DNA of 64,000 nucleotides from Agelaius tricolor (lineage: Eukaryota; Chordata; Aves; Passeriformes; Icteridae): NCBI GenBank assembly GCA_023055355.1, contig JALJCS010000018.1:2294001-2358000 (forward strand). The letters are read 5' to 3'. Shown piece by piece: positions 47,301-59,584 of the stretch. The notes under the pieces were generated by a model that worked only from the letters and a program-made list of their open reading frames with translations, made no database searches and was not told the DNA's origin. The translations under genes and the position numbers were made by a program. Position 1 is the stretch's first letter. The number at the start of each line of letters is the position of its first letter.

Positions 47301-48998
47301 TGGGAGGTGAGCACACACAGGACACCCTGTGCCAAGGCAGGGAGCTGGTTTGTAGGGCAGGTTTGTGATGCTGTGGGCAGGCAGCCATCCCTGGCAGCTC
47401 CAGGCAGTGTCCCCTGGCCTTCCTCCTCAGGCCCATCCAGCTGGGCACACAATGAACATTCCAAGGAATATTCCAAGACAACCCTCTCTGCCCTCCAACT
47501 TCCAGGTGCTCCTCTCTCTCCCCTCTTTTTACTTTTAGCCCTGCTCCTCCCTCATCATCCCTGAGTTTCCTGTCACATTCCAGGGCTCAACCTTTCCTCT
47601 TCCAGGTCCATCACCCCCACTACCTCGCCGTGTCCATCAGCTCATCCATGGGGCATCTCCTTGCTCACCACCCTTCCAGCCTCTCTTCCAAGTACTGTTA
47701 CTGAGTGCCAAGGCTCCAGGAACTGCTCCAAACTGCTCTTCCCAGGTGACTGACTGGCACTTTTGGGGAGAAAGTCATCTGCACAGCACTCATGGACAGA
47801 AGGGTGCAACAGATGGATTTGGGAACCCCTCCACGCCTTGCTCTAATGGTTGTAACACAGAGAACTCCAGTGTTACTCCAGGAATAACCCGGGAATTGGG
47901 AAGGGATGTTCCACTAGACCTGTCCATTTCCACAACAGAGGGACCCAGCAGGTTTGCAGCTCCCTAAAAACCGTCTGAATGCACACTCAACCATCTTCCC
48001 ACCACACACACACCTGTCCCAAAGCCAAGGATGCTCCCAGAAACAGGAGGAGACTTCAGGAGAACCCTCTGCCACCTGCTCCTCTTCCCTCCCAGAAGTT
48101 TCTTTGACCCTGCCACCTCCACAGCCACCTCCCCTGGGGACACAAGCACAGAAGGCAGCAGGTACAGGAGAGACGATGTTATGTGCACAGCCAGAGCCAA
48201 ATCCAAGGAAGCAATGGGAGCTGGCCAGAGAAGACAGCTGGGGGGTGGGTGGGCTGCAGCCAGGGGGGCAGCACGGGGGCAGCACGAGCAGCACGAGCGC
48301 GGGGAAGCAGCTCTCTGGTGGTGACACCACAGACACCTCCAGGGGTTCTCAGGGAAAGCTGGACCCCACTGGGAGGTGACCTGAGGGGCACGGTGAAGGG
48401 ACATGTCGCTCTGGGGTTTGCCACCACCACCACCATGCTCAATGAGCCTCCGCTCCACGGATCTCCTGAGCCCAGCCTGTGCCACTAAACCTGCTCTGCG
48501 CCCTGGAACCCCCCATAGCTCCGACCCCAAACACACATGGGGAGCTCCAGCACACCCCAATCCCCCTGAGGTGGGGGCGGGCAACCATGGGAGCCCTGAG
48601 TGCAGCACACGAGCTCCCCATGGGCTGGGATACAGCCCCTCTGCTCACCCCTGTGCTGCATCTCAGACCACAGGGCCAAATCCACCTGTCCCTGCCACAC
48701 CCACACCCACCTGCTTCCTGCCACACCCATCTCCTGCCGCCCACCTGTCCTGTGCCCCACCCACCTGTCTCCTTGACTCCTCCCAGGCCTCCCCTCCCTC
48801 ACCCACCTGTCCCCTCCCCACCCCTCTTGCTGCTCTCTTGCTCTGAGCCTCCCCTCTTCTCCATCCTCCCATCCCCACCAAGCCGAGCGTGTCCCAGCCG
48901 AGCTCCCACGTCACCCGCACCGGGGACAGGGATCATGGAGGACCAGAAGCCTCGGGGACAGGTGCCAGGGAGGGGACAGGCGCAGGGCGGGCACGTAC

Positions 48999-49218
48999 CG
49001 TTCTCGGGGTGCTCCATCTCCCCGATGCTGCCATCGGGCGTGGTGCGCTCGTAGTGGTCCTCGGGCAGGGCCAGGGGCCCGATGCGGGGCCCTGATGAAG
49101 ATTTGCTGCTGGGGGTCTCGGATTCCTCCAGCCCGCTGTCGTAGTAGCTGTGCTGGGAGGGGTCCTGCAGGTCCTGAGCCTGGCTGGCTGCAGAGAACGT
49201 CACTCGGCGATGAGGTAA
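48999..49218 (-). CDS. PCDH1: Protocadherin-1, penultimate coding exon with RRVTF motif
   Basis: This is an internal exon of 220 bp: 73 full codons plus one base (G) of a split Asp codon. On the minus strand the acceptor is tcttgtctgcag and the donor is G|gtacgtgc. The peptide begins LPHRRVTFSAASQ; RRVTF (residues 4-8) is the CM3 motif of delta-1 protocadherins, known in this family as a docking site for protein phosphatase 1 alpha. Downstream come HSYYDSGLEESETPSSKSSS, then a segment ending EHPEN. The 5' boundary is phase 0 and the 3' boundary is phase 1, matching the terminal exon at 21328-21713, so the two join in frame as ...EHPEN-DLRPLPDV... The tail acts in the cytoplasm beneath the adhesion molecule. 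Earlier exons (cadherin repeats, transmembrane helix) are not in the window. Confidence 0.93.
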
Positions 49219-50304
49219 CTGCAGACAAGAGAGAAGATGTTGCATCACCCACCTGACAGGTGAAGAAAGAGGGTGGGGTCATCCAACCTGAGCCCATCCT
49301 GGGCCTCCAGAGCCATCCTGGCAGACTCAGCACCAGGCTCCATCCCAGCCAAGAGCTCCCCATCACATGCAGGGAGCACACTTTGCATGGTCCCTGCGCT
49401 GCCCCAACCCATCACTCCCTCCACGGCTCTGTCCCAGCCTCGTCTGTCACCCAGGTGTCCCCTCCCATGTCAGGACAGCTCTGGAAAGGCTCCCCCATCA
49501 GCACAGCCTCCTGAGTCACTGTCCCCACCCTTAACCAGGGCTCCCCACTTGGCAGGTTCCCAACGCAACCCCAGAGCCTCCTGTGGCCAAGACTGCCCCA
49601 AAGCCTCTCTGATGGCATCACTGCCCAGCACAGAGCCACATCCTCCCTCCCCTGCCAGCCCCTGGCATGACCTCAGCTCCCATCCCCAGGATTCTCCTCC
49701 CTGGGTCACCTCGTTAAGCCTTTCCAAGACCCCACTTCACACTCTCCCTCCCCAGCCCTGCCTCGCGCTCAGAGCAGCTCCCTGCCAGCAGCCATTAAGC
49801 CACATCATTATCCTGCTCCAAATCCTTCCACCAAATCCTTCTTTGGTGTGATTACCGAGGAGTGGAGTGGAGAGTTCAAGGGGCAAGAGAGGGGAATGAA
49901 ACACAACCACCGAGAGCAAGAAAAAACCACCACAATGTTTCCCCACCAGAAATGTGGGGAAAGGCCAAGACAGGAATTATTTGATGGGGAGCTGAAGGTG
50001 ATGAGGTGAGAGAGGAGCCAACACAACGTTTAGGCTGAATACTGAATACCTTTTTCTGTGCTGGTGTCTTTCCTACAAATCAGTGGCAATCAGGCGTCCC
50101 ACACACAGCGAGCACCGGCCAGGAAGGGGAAGGAATTGAGACGAACAGAGGGAAGGAACACAGAGGGAGCATTTAGATGAGCTGCTTTAAGGTTGGTTGG
50201 ACCTGATTAAATTCACCACAGATGCTTAGAGACCTGATTTAAGTAACTTCAGAGCTGTTAGGGCTGCTTTTTTTATTTTTTTTCCCAAGACTTTTTTTTT
50301 TTTT

Positions 50305-50830
50305 TCCTGAGGAATTTGTAGAGAATCAGGGAGCTTCCAGAAGACTGGAAGGGAGCTAAAATAGCGCCTGTCTTTAATGATGAGAAAAAAGAAGAGCTGG
50401 AGAATTATAAAACAGTTAGCTTAATTTCAGTTCCTGGAAAAATACTGAAGCAGATAAAAGAACTCTTTGTAAGTACCTACAAGATAACAAGGAAATGAGT
50501 AACAGCCACTGTAGGTTTGTCACAAACAAACATGTCAAGCCATTGAACTCCTTCCTTTGAAAAGACAGCAGGCCTCGTGGAGGGAGGAGGAGCAGTAAAT
50601 GTTCTAGCTCGACTTGAGGAAGTTTTTTTTGACACTGTTTTAGCTGATTTTCTCATAAGTAATGCAAGCAAACAGCAGAGGTGCAGCACGGTACATCCCT
50701 GCCTGGGTAATGTGGGTGCAAATCATTTGGAAAGTGTTATTCCCGAAGGAATTACTGCAGACAGCCTTTTCAGCTGGGATCATGGATCAAATTAAAGCTC
50801 TGAGTTGTGTCCCGAATCCATTGCTGGGCT
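50305..50830 (+). mobile_element. Ancient degraded CR1/L3-like LINE, reverse-transcriptase region
   Basis: In the plus frame starting near 50331 the translation reads like a LINE reverse transcriptase: LPEDWKGAKIAPVF, then ENYKTVSLISVPGKILKQI (the NYRPVSLTSVPGK motif block with substitutions). Further on, nucleotide similarity to old CR1 of turtles and crocodilians continues through ggcctcgtggagggaggagg, ttgacactgttttagctgat and aatcatttggaaagtgttat. Stops and frameshifts break the frame. It is not functional and is much older than the other CR1 copies here. Confidence 0.75.
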
Positions 50831-51297
50831 GTGTTTTCATTAGCTGCTGGCATGACAGATGTGGGGTGGGTCTGTCACATCTGCACCCTCGTGAGGAGCA
50901 GTCACAGCTGGCTGAGGATCACTGCAATCACAGGCTGGGGATCCACTCCTGCTGCCAGCCTCCCACCAAAAATGCATCAATATTGGGAGGTGTGAATGGG
51001 CTGGGATGTGCCAGCTCTGCTGGGTGCCAGGAGGCTGAGCTGGGCACCGGTATTGAGGGGAGTGCCCCACTTCAGCAGAGAAGAACAGACAAGCAGTTGT
51101 TGGAAACCATGACAAAATATTTCAAAAAAAGAGAGAAATTGGTTCAGGGAAGAGAAGGTTAAGGGTGGCAAAGGCTGGAAAGGAAAAGCCTGTGCTTGGG
51201 ACCACTGGCAGATGAGAAGGAGTGACCTCTACCTGCAGCAGGGAACACTGGGTTAATCACTGTGGCAAAAACCCCACAGTAGCTTTGGCCAAGTGCA

Positions 51298-51450
51298 ATC
51301 ACAGGATCATGGCAGGGTTTGAGCTGGAAGGGCCTTAAAGCTCATCTCATCCCACCCCTGCCATGGGCAGGCACCTTCCAGTAGCCCAGGTGGCTCTGAG
51401 CCCCATCCAGCCCAGCCTTGGGCACTGCCAGGGTGGGGCACAGCACAGGG
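51298..51450 (-). mobile_element. CR1 LINE 3' end fragment
   Basis: Antisense CR1: tcatggcagggtttgagctg, then cccctgccatgggcaggcac and ccagcccagccttgggcact. The 5' limit is uncertain. Confidence 0.85.
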
Positions 51451-52780
51451 GGCACAGGATGGGGCTGCCAGAGCAGAGGGTGCAGCCCCTGCCATAAGGT
51501 GAGCCCCTCCTGGGAGGGCTCTGCAGGAGCTGAGGACAAGGCGGCGCTGCCCAGGTGCCAGTGCCCCTCTGGAGTCCCCTCCCAGCCCACAGGGATCGAG
51601 TAAAGCCTGGCACTGCCCTCCCCCTGGCCTTGCCCACCCAGCTGAAACCATTTCCTGCCTTGCCTGGCCCATCCCGAGCTCCTGCTTTCCCTCCGTGCTT
51701 GCACCAGCCCTGCCAGACCAGCCGGGCTCCTCGGGGTGCTGAGATAACACAAATCAACAAAGTCCCAAAGCCAGCCTGTGACAGCCACCATCCCCCCAGC
51801 CCGGGGGGCTCCATCCCAACAGCAGCGCTTTTACCTGAAAAACACCTCCTTTAAATGTCACCAGGCAGCCCTGGAAAGGGCTCCTCTCCCTGCAGGGCTC
51901 CCCAGCCCCGTCCCTGCAGCCCCACAGGGCAGCGTGGCACTGGCATGGGGAGGGCCCCCCTCCCTCTGTGCCCAGCCCCACCAGCGGGTCCCTGGGACGC
52001 TCTGCAGCCGCTCAGCCCGGCTCTAGAATCGTGGAAAAGCACGGAATTGATTTGTCTGGCCTTGACTCACAGAAATTGGGTTTGGTGTGACCTTTCTGGG
52101 GGAGGGTAAAGAGCCTTTGAGCAGGCAGTGCCCTCTGCACAAGGAGCTGCCTGTGCAGTGCAGTCCAGGCACAGCAGAGCCTTCTGTTTGAGGAGTCAAA
52201 CACAGCAGCTCCAAGTCACAACCTGCAAACAGCAAATCTGTTTTGGGGCCCTCATCTTTGCTTGCCCCAGTTTTTCCCCATTTCCTCATCAGAGGTGACC
52301 TTTGCAGGTGCCATCTCACCAGGGCTTCCTGCAGTGCCTTCCTGCCCTTTCAGCCTCGCAGGTTTTTCCACCTGAGGTCTGTGCCAGCCTCTTAACCCTG
52401 AGCTACTCATGCAGCATGACCCTTGAATCCATTTTAAAGCCAGCACTTCCCAGGATATCAGCCAGCGCTCCGTTCCTCCGTGCTGGGCTGCGTTAAAATG
52501 CACTTTGTTTAAATGGGCCCGGTTTACCAAGCAATCTGGATTGCTCTGCATGGCTGCTCCATCCTCAGCACCATCTCCCACTCCACCAATCTCCATGGCA
52601 GGCACAGGTTTATCAGCAGTGATTTCAGATTTCCTTCCAGACCATTGATTCCAGTGGTGAATGGCAGCGGGTGCCGAGGAGCAGCTCCAGGAGAACCTGG
52701 CTCCACAAGGGATCCCAGCCAAGCTTCCCTTTCCTTCCCTAAGCTCTGGATAAACCGGATCTGCCTCACTATGCCGTGCT

Positions 52781-52995
52781 CAGAATCCCAGAATCCCAGG
52801 TTGGAAAAGCCCTCCAAGGTCACCGAGTCCAAGCTGTGCCTGATCCCCAGCCCAGAGCTGTGAGTGCCACATCCAGGTGTTCCTTGGACACCTCCAGGGA
52901 TGGGCACTCCAAACCTCCCTGGGCAGCTCCTCCCAAGGCCTGAACACCCTCTCCATGGAGAAATTCCTGCTGATGTCCAACCTCAGAGCAGTGTT
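52781..52995 (-). mobile_element. CR1 LINE 3' fragment, related to copies A and B but shorter
   Basis: Antisense sequence gaatcccaggttggaaaagc, then ccgagtccaagctgtgcctg, ttggacacctccagggatgg and aaattcctgctgatgtccaa. It belongs to the same subfamily as 5671 and 33876, but is more diverged and truncated earlier. A short AAT-rich stretch follows at 53005-53035. Confidence 0.85.
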
Positions 52996-54377
52996 CATGC
53001 AAAGCAATAAAAATAATAATAATGATAGTGATAAAATCCCCATTATCAGCTGGGAACATCCATCAGTCTCCAGCTGCTCTGTACCCAACACAAACCAGCT
53101 CTGCCTCTCCAGCCCTGTGGGAATGCTTGCAGCAGCTCTCGTTCCTCACAGAGGCCAGGGCCATGCCTAAGGAAAGGTTTAAAAGCCAGACCTGTCACGT
53201 AATGCCAGTGTCCCCTGCCATCAGCCACAGTGACTGACGTCAGTGCTATTTCCATCAGCCATTCCCTGCTTTAGCCATTAATCCAGTTGTTCCCTGGGGC
53301 TGCCCAGGGCAGTGAGCACTGCACAGCCCCAGCCAGCTCTTCCAGCTGCTCATGGCATCACTGCCCTACCAGTCCTGCCCACCCCAGGCTCCCCAGCTCC
53401 ATGGACACCTCCAGAGCAGAGAGATCCCACTCTTTGCTAGAAATTATTCCCTTCCATTATGTCAAATATCTCTGTTTGGAATGCCTTTGCAGGTTCCCAA
53501 CACATGGGCAGGTCCCACATCCTACGTTGTTATGTCTCAGCCCAAATTACTCCAACTATTTAGTCAATACTTTTACATTTTTCTCCATAATTAACAATTT
53601 TGCAATCTCCACTTGGAATTGACAGTTCCTGAATTCCACCTCTTCCCGGCACATTTTTTAAAGTACTTATTGTGTTGACTTTGTAATAATTGATTTTCCC
53701 CCAATGTCTTTGGCTTTGCTTGTTAATTTTCTACACTCTAGAACGACTCATTTCTCCTAATTGCTGTAACTCCCTCCTTTTACCCCCAGTATTTATTAGT
53801 TTCCTACTTCCAACTGCTGCCTCTGTGCTGGAATGGGATTTGGGGCAGAGCTGTCTATTTTCTCAGCTGAGAAATTGTGGCTTTGGATAAAAAACCTGCA
53901 TTTTCAGGGTTCCTCAGTGCTGACTGTGATATTTCTGATGGGGACACCTGTGCCAGCACCAGGGACAAACTGAGCCCCTGTCCCCCTCTTCCTGCAGGGA
54001 TGCTCTGATGGGGATGTTCATGAAAATCCTGCAGGCTCTGTGCTGCTGCAGCTCAAGGATTTTTCCTGAGGAGGAATCCTTAGCAGCTCTCCCTCTGGTG
54101 ACCCCCATCCTCTGTAAGTGCTCTCCTGCCTTTTTGAGCCCCTGCCTGCTCCAGCCTCCTCAGATTCCAGCAGCAGTGAACTCCAGCCCATGTGCTCTCT
54201 GGAAAAGCTCTTCCCTTTGCTCCTGCCTCTGCTGCCTGCTCGTTTTGCCTTGAACTTCTCCTACCTGCAGGGTTGTGAGGAACAGCAGTAATTACTCCTC
54301 ACTCTGCCCCTTCCAATTCCACAAATCCAGGCTGCATCCTGCTCTGCCAGGTCCTGCTGCAGACACCAGGCACGTCT

Positions 54378-54602
54378 GGCCAGCTCTGCTGCCCTTCCCT
54401 GTGTCCCTTCCATCCCATCTGCCCTTCCCTGTGCTCCTTCCATCCCATCTGCCCTTCCCTGTGCCCCTTCCAGCCCTGCTGCCCTTCCTGTGCCACTTCC
54501 ATCCCATCTGCCCTTCCCTGTGTCCCTTCCATCCCATCTGCCCTTCCCTGTGCCCCTTCCAGCCCTGCTGCCCTTCCCTGTGCCCCTTCCAGCTCTTCCC
54601 CA
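54378..54602. repeat. ~30-bp minisatellite, about 7-8 copies
   Basis: Units CTGCCCTTCCCTGTGCCCCT then TCCATCCCAT or TCCAGCCCTG, in an irregular alternation. Confidence 0.93.
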
Positions 54603-54859
54603 ATTTTCCAGCCACAGGGAACTCACAGCTCCAGTTTTGGGGCTCATCTGGCAGTAGCAGGAGCTTTGTTTTGGTGAGGAATTTTTGTGGGCTGTCCCCG
54701 ACCTGCCTGGTCCTGGCTGCACATCCCAAACCCCCCCAGCACCAATCCCTGACTGTGCTGATTCCTTCTGCCAGGAGGGCACATTAGGAAAAATCATACT
54801 GGGAGACATTTCTTCCAATATTTCTTCGTGGAATATTGAGAGACCTTTCTTTCAATATT

Positions 54860-55023
54860 TCTTCATGGAAAGGGTGGTCAGGCATCAGAAGGAGGGTGGT
54901 GGAACCACCATCCCTGCAGGTGTTCAGGGAATGACTGGAGGTGACACTCAGTGCTCTGGGCTGGGTGACATCAAATCTTGATGATCTTGGAGGGTTTTTT
55001 TTCCAACCTTAATGATTCTGTGA
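54860..55023 (+). mobile_element. CR1 LINE 3' end fragment
   Basis: The plus strand shows tggaaagggtggtcaggcat, then ccatccctgcaggtgttcag and cttgatgatcttggagggtt, ending AATGATTCTGTGA. Just upstream, 54800-54870 holds a tandem duplicate of an AATATTTCTTC(A/G)TGGAA segment. Confidence 0.85.
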
Positions 55024-55189
55024 GGATTCCCACTCATGGATGCTGGGTGGGGCTAAGGGGACCCTGCAGCCCTCAGCCCTTCTGCTCCCTCATTCAAACA
55101 TCCCCAGCTCCCAGCACGTCCTGCACCAGGCTGATTGTCCTTGCTAAACCCAGGGAAAACAAATTCAGCCCAAGTGACAGCAGTGCCAG

Positions 55190-55345
55190 GAGGCAACAGG
55201 AATTCGGGATGTCACCATGTCCCCACAAACCCACAGCATCATTGCCTGTGCAGAGGGCAGGGACTGAGCAACAGGAATTTGGGAATGTCACCATGTCCCC
55301 ACAAAGCCACTGGCACCACTGCCTGTGCAGAGGGCAGGGACTGAG
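55190..55345. repeat. ~77-bp tandem duplication
   Basis: Two copies contain GTCACCATGTCCCCACAAA and TGCCTGTGCAGAGGGCAGGG, ending GACTGAGCA(A/G)CAGGA. Confidence 0.92.
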
Positions 55346-56262
55346 CAGCAGGAGAAATTCCATTGTTCACAAAGGAAACCACAAAATCCGCCCCGGGCAC
55401 CCTTTTCCTGCTGGCAGGGACAGAGGGGAGCCACCCTGAGCACAGGGGCAAAATCCAGCCCCTGTTAACTGGCTCACTGCTGATCCCAAAGCAGGATCCA
55501 CGCTCCCCTGGCCTCCTGTGCCTCCCCACACGCCAGAAGCTCCTTTCAGGCAGCTGCCAAGGGAGCTGCTTCCCCTACAGCCGCCACAATGCAGCAACTC
55601 ACAGGGCCGGGAGTGAAAGGCAATGTCAGAGCCAGCGCCCGGAATATCAAAATGAGCGACAAGGGAGCCATTGTGGCCCTGGAGTCACCCAACTTCACAT
55701 GGATTCATCAGCCCCTCTCCTTCACACACCAACCTGGAGCCGTGCAGCATCCCTGGATATGGAGGGGAAGAGAGAAGGATAAGGCCAGGGACTGTGCTTT
55801 GAGTGAGCCAGAGCCAGCGTTCCATGGGTGGAGGCTTGGGAATTGTTTGCTTTGCCTGGCGAGGAGCAGGGCTCCAGTGCAGTGCAGCACAGCCTTGGGA
55901 GCAGGAGGCTGAGGGGAATATTATGTCCATGGAAACCAGGGCAGGCCTCGAGGAAAGCTGGAGCTGAATTGCCAAAACCACCCAGGGCAACGCTCAGGCT
56001 CCAGGAAACAGGACACAGCTCGTCCCTGAGCCGACCATTTTACAGCTCATCTGAGCCACCAGAGCTTCTGCTGCCCTGCTGGGGTGAGAATGGAGCTCAG
56101 ACAGCTCTTCCCATCCTGTTCCATTACCCTGCAGCAGCACCTTGTGCAGCCACTGCACTGATTTTTGGAGGAGAAGCCCCCCAGGAGCCCTCCCTGCTTG
56201 TTCTGCACTCACCCTGCAGGTGATGGGAAGAGCTCAGGGCATTTCCTGGCACAGCAGCACCC

Positions 56263-56336
56263 TGAGGAACAGGGACAGGGACACGGGACAAGGGACAAGG
56301 GACAAGGGACAAGGGACAAGGGACACGGGACAAAGC
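56263..56336. repeat. Short tandem repeat of GGGACAA / GGGACACG units
   Basis: ACAAGGG heptamers repeat about 6 times, flanked by ACACGGG variants. Confidence 0.93.
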
Positions 56337-56999
56337 AAACACTGCCCTGGCTTGGTGTCACCTCCTGCTCCTGCCCTTGGTGGCCTGGGGGTCCTGTTTG
56401 CCCCAAGGGCCCCTCCCTGCCCTGCCACAGCATCTCCAGGGGTTCATTGGTTGAGCAGACCCAGCTGCATTCCCAGCTCCCTGTTTGCCCAACATGAAAG
56501 AATTGAGGGAAGGACTGGGATCAGGTCCCAGGGGCTGCTTTGGACAAGGGAGGGACATGGACAGAGCCATCTCTAAGCCAAGATCTGTGGTCTCACACCT
56601 GTGAGACCCATTATTTTTTTCAAAACACTCCTTCAGACCCTCCCAAGATTTCGTCCCTCCCAAAGAACCCTGACAATTCTGGAGCACAGTTAGAGGCCCA
56701 AAGCTGTTATCTGCCAGCCTGGCCTTCCTGGGGTCACCTCCACCACAGCCCCTGGGGTCCCACAGGGCACGTCAGCCATGGGGTGACCGCTCTGCTCTGT
56801 GATGCCCACGGGGTCTCGTGTGGTGGCTGTGTTTGCCCACAAATTCCTGTGTCCATCCCCAGCTCCCAACACCCCTTCAGCTCTTCCAATACTGACAAAC
56901 CAGAGAAGGAATCCACAACCAGAGGAAAAAAGCACAGGAACCCATGGAATCCCAGCTCCCAAACCCAGGTATTATCCCCAAAATCACCTGATCCCCTCC

Positions 57000-57330
57000 T
57001 GAGTGGCTGCTCAGCTGACAATTAGCGAGTGCTGACCTTGCAGTCAGCAGAGGCAGTCTCCAAGTGCTGCCCAAATAATGATAGCAGAGCAGCCAGCCTC
57101 AAATGGACATCAGCTCCCGAGGCACTATTTAATGAATAAATCCAGGAAAATGCGGGCTGACTCCACATAGGTGCCCTGAAGCCTCCTGAAATTTGCATGA
57201 TGCTCAAAGAAGCCGCCAAAGCCCGGTGCCAACCTGCCTGGTCAGATCGAATTTATCTAACTCAGAGCAAGATCTAACGCAATTAGAGACCCATTTAGGC
57301 AGCCTGGGGACAGAGCCTGCCTAACCCTCA
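57000..57330. promoter_or_regulatory. Unique intronic stretch with octamer motif, candidate conserved noncoding element
   Basis: Non-repetitive, balanced-composition sequence with ATTTGCAT at 57191-57198, ACAATTAGC near 57018, a TTTAATGAATAAAT stretch near 57128 and GCAATTAGAG near 57280. No open frame or repeat similarity explains it. Confidence 0.3.
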
Positions 57331-57399
57331 GCCTATCCCAGCTCTGAGCCCATCCAGGAGGTGCCATTTGGCTTTTCTTTGGGTGAAATGAAGACGGGC

Positions 57400-58080
57400 A
57401 AGGAAAACACGGAAATAAATCATGGGAAGGGCGAACGGTAAAATGGAAAGGGGTCATAATCTTTATGGAATAATGTTTAAATTGGTCTGGCCGTGCTGCC
57501 CTGGAATGTCTGTCACCATCCAGCTGATAATGGAGCTATTCTGGAGATGGTTGGTGTGGAGTGGAAATTGCCCTGGCCGCAGCAGGAGACCTCATAATCA
57601 TGTTAAAACCATCTTAAGATCCCAGGGAGAAAAAGCTTTCCGGGACTGGGAGCAACACTTGAATAAAACCCTAGAGGAATCCAACAGCTGCAGAGTGGGA
57701 AAATGATGCTGGGAAAATAATGAGCTAATCTGGCTTCCAGTTGCACCCAGTGGAGCTGACAGGGAGCACTGAAGGCTCTGGGGAGAGCAGGGGGTCCGAA
57801 GCTGTAGACTCAGGACTCTATAAAAAAAAAATGGAGATAACCAGGAATGGAAGCCTTTCCACAGAAAACCTGTCAATTTGCTGAAATCAGATCATTATTC
57901 AAGCGAGCTCCCTGTTTCAGGGCTGGGGCGTGGGGGGAGATCTTTGCTGACACGTGAAAATGAAAAAATGATGCTCTTGCAAAGGTACCTTTCACTTCAG
58001 GACTCCAGCCAAGTATTAATTATGGAGCTCAACTCAAAAAGGTCAGGCAAAATCATGCCTTTAGACATTACTAGAAAAAA
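57400..58080. promoter_or_regulatory. Unique intronic stretch, second candidate regulatory block
   Basis: About 680 bp without CR1 or tandem structure, unusually rich in AATAAT, CATAATC and AAATGA words compared with flanking GC-rich DNA. It ends just before an AT-rich ATATATAATATATAT run at 58086-58104. Confidence 0.3.
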
Positions 58081-59584
58081 AAATATTTATATATAATATA
58101 TATTCTGATTGACCTGGGAAATGGGGGGGAAAACTGTCAATTCTTCCTGATTTGCTTTCAAATTGAAAATTTTCCTCTGAGGGCAAACCTGTTTTGCAGC
58201 CAGTTCTATTTCCACAGGCAAAGGGCAGCAGCTTTTCCTGTCTGCCCAAGGAATTGTGCCTGCTCCAGAGGTCTGGGCACCCACACACTGCAGAGATGGG
58301 CAGAGCCCTCACTTTAGTGGTCTGCACCTCCTGATGAGTGGAGATACCAGGTGAGACAAACCTTCCTTTGGAGACATCAAACAGGTAGGACAAGTCATAG
58401 GAAGGCTTCTTAGGGCCACTTATCTTGCCTGCACTGCTCCAGCTCCCATTCCCACTGGCACAGGACCCCTGGGATGGGTGAGCTCCTCAAATCCCAGGAT
58501 TGCTATCACATCCTTGGCCAAACCAGATCCTGGCTCCAAACAAGTTTCCAGCACATTTGCAATGGTTTCTGAGCTCTCTGGGCAAGGGGTGCCCCAATAG
58601 TCCCTAATAAACTGTGATCCATTTGAAATCATTGGGAAAAAAATCCCCCCAAGCTCCTCCAGGCATTTGCAGAGCCTGGAATCACAACACCTCAGAAAGT
58701 CTTGCCCAGCCTGAATGAGAACCAAGGGCTCTTCAAACATCTGAAACACGACTTTTTCCTTCCACGGGGCTCAAGTGCTTTTGATGAACAAGCAGGGAGA
58801 TGAATGGATGAGTGTGAGGGGAACATCACACATGGCTCCAGCAGGACACTTCCAGCAGGATCTCAGTGCAGAGCTCAGCCACGAGGTGCCCCCCCAGCAG
58901 CTGCTGCTGAGCACGGGGGAGCTGGGAGGATGTGAAAACCAGGCCATGAGGGAGCAAAATAGCTGCAGGCTCTCAGGTTGCTGGGGCCTTTCAAGATGTC
59001 TCGGAGGAGCTGAATCAGGGCAGGCTGCTCTGACAGCTCCCAGGGAGGGAGGTGGGATCTCTGCCCTCCCCAAAGGATGGCTCCCAGCTTTGATGGAGCG
59101 TGCCAGGATCCCTGTGCCATGTGCAGGCAGATCACAGGGGTGTTTTGCAAGGCAGGAGGAGCTCAGCAGGATGTTTACATCCCAGCAAAGGGGCATCTTC
59201 AGGGATCTCTGGGCAGGACCCACAAGGCCTGGCTGTGAGTGCCACAAGGATGGAAATAATGAGGTGGTGGAGCTTTCTGCTGCTCTCCTGGCAGGTCACA
59301 ACCCACGCTCCCACCACAAACCCACCCACGCTTCCCTGCCAGCAGCTCAAGGGCTGAGGCAGTAAACAGCTTCCACCACACAAGGCATTGATGCAAAACA
59401 ACCAGGAATGTTTCTAAAGGGATCTGGGGGAGTTGTTTTCTTTCTGGTCCTCTGCCTGACCTCCTCTTCCTCTCAAGAGGGTTGGGTTGGGAATCACACT
59501 CAGAAAAGAAGCCTTTACTACAGGTAGAACGTGGAAACCAGGTACTCAAGGGTGAGAGACCTCCAGAAAAGTTCAGAAAGTCAG

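Larger units (their letters stand above)
21714..48998 (-). other. PCDH1: PCDH1 last intron (27.3 kb)
   Basis: The intron is bounded by a GT donor (gtacgtgc, minus strand) and an AG acceptor (ttcctgcag) that join two in-frame exons of the cytoplasmic tail. It holds the tandem arrays at 21748-22114, 22170-22303, 24115-24700, 27692-27870, 29228-30312, 31630-32770 and 37764-37935, several CR1 copies and one solo LTR, each listed separately. The remaining unique stretches (about 22304-24114, 24701-27691, 32771-33875, 36462-37763, 37936-44014 and 44346-48998) contain no convincing exon on either strand. 26980-27600 is a degenerate cytosine-rich stretch with loose CAGGTGCC-like repetition. Some of 38850-43070 looks like non-repetitive regulatory sequence. 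Confidence 0.85.

Noticed and set aside
50331..50480. Functional reverse transcriptase gene
   Set aside because: Only part of one motif block is readable; stops and frameshifts follow and there is no endonuclease domain.
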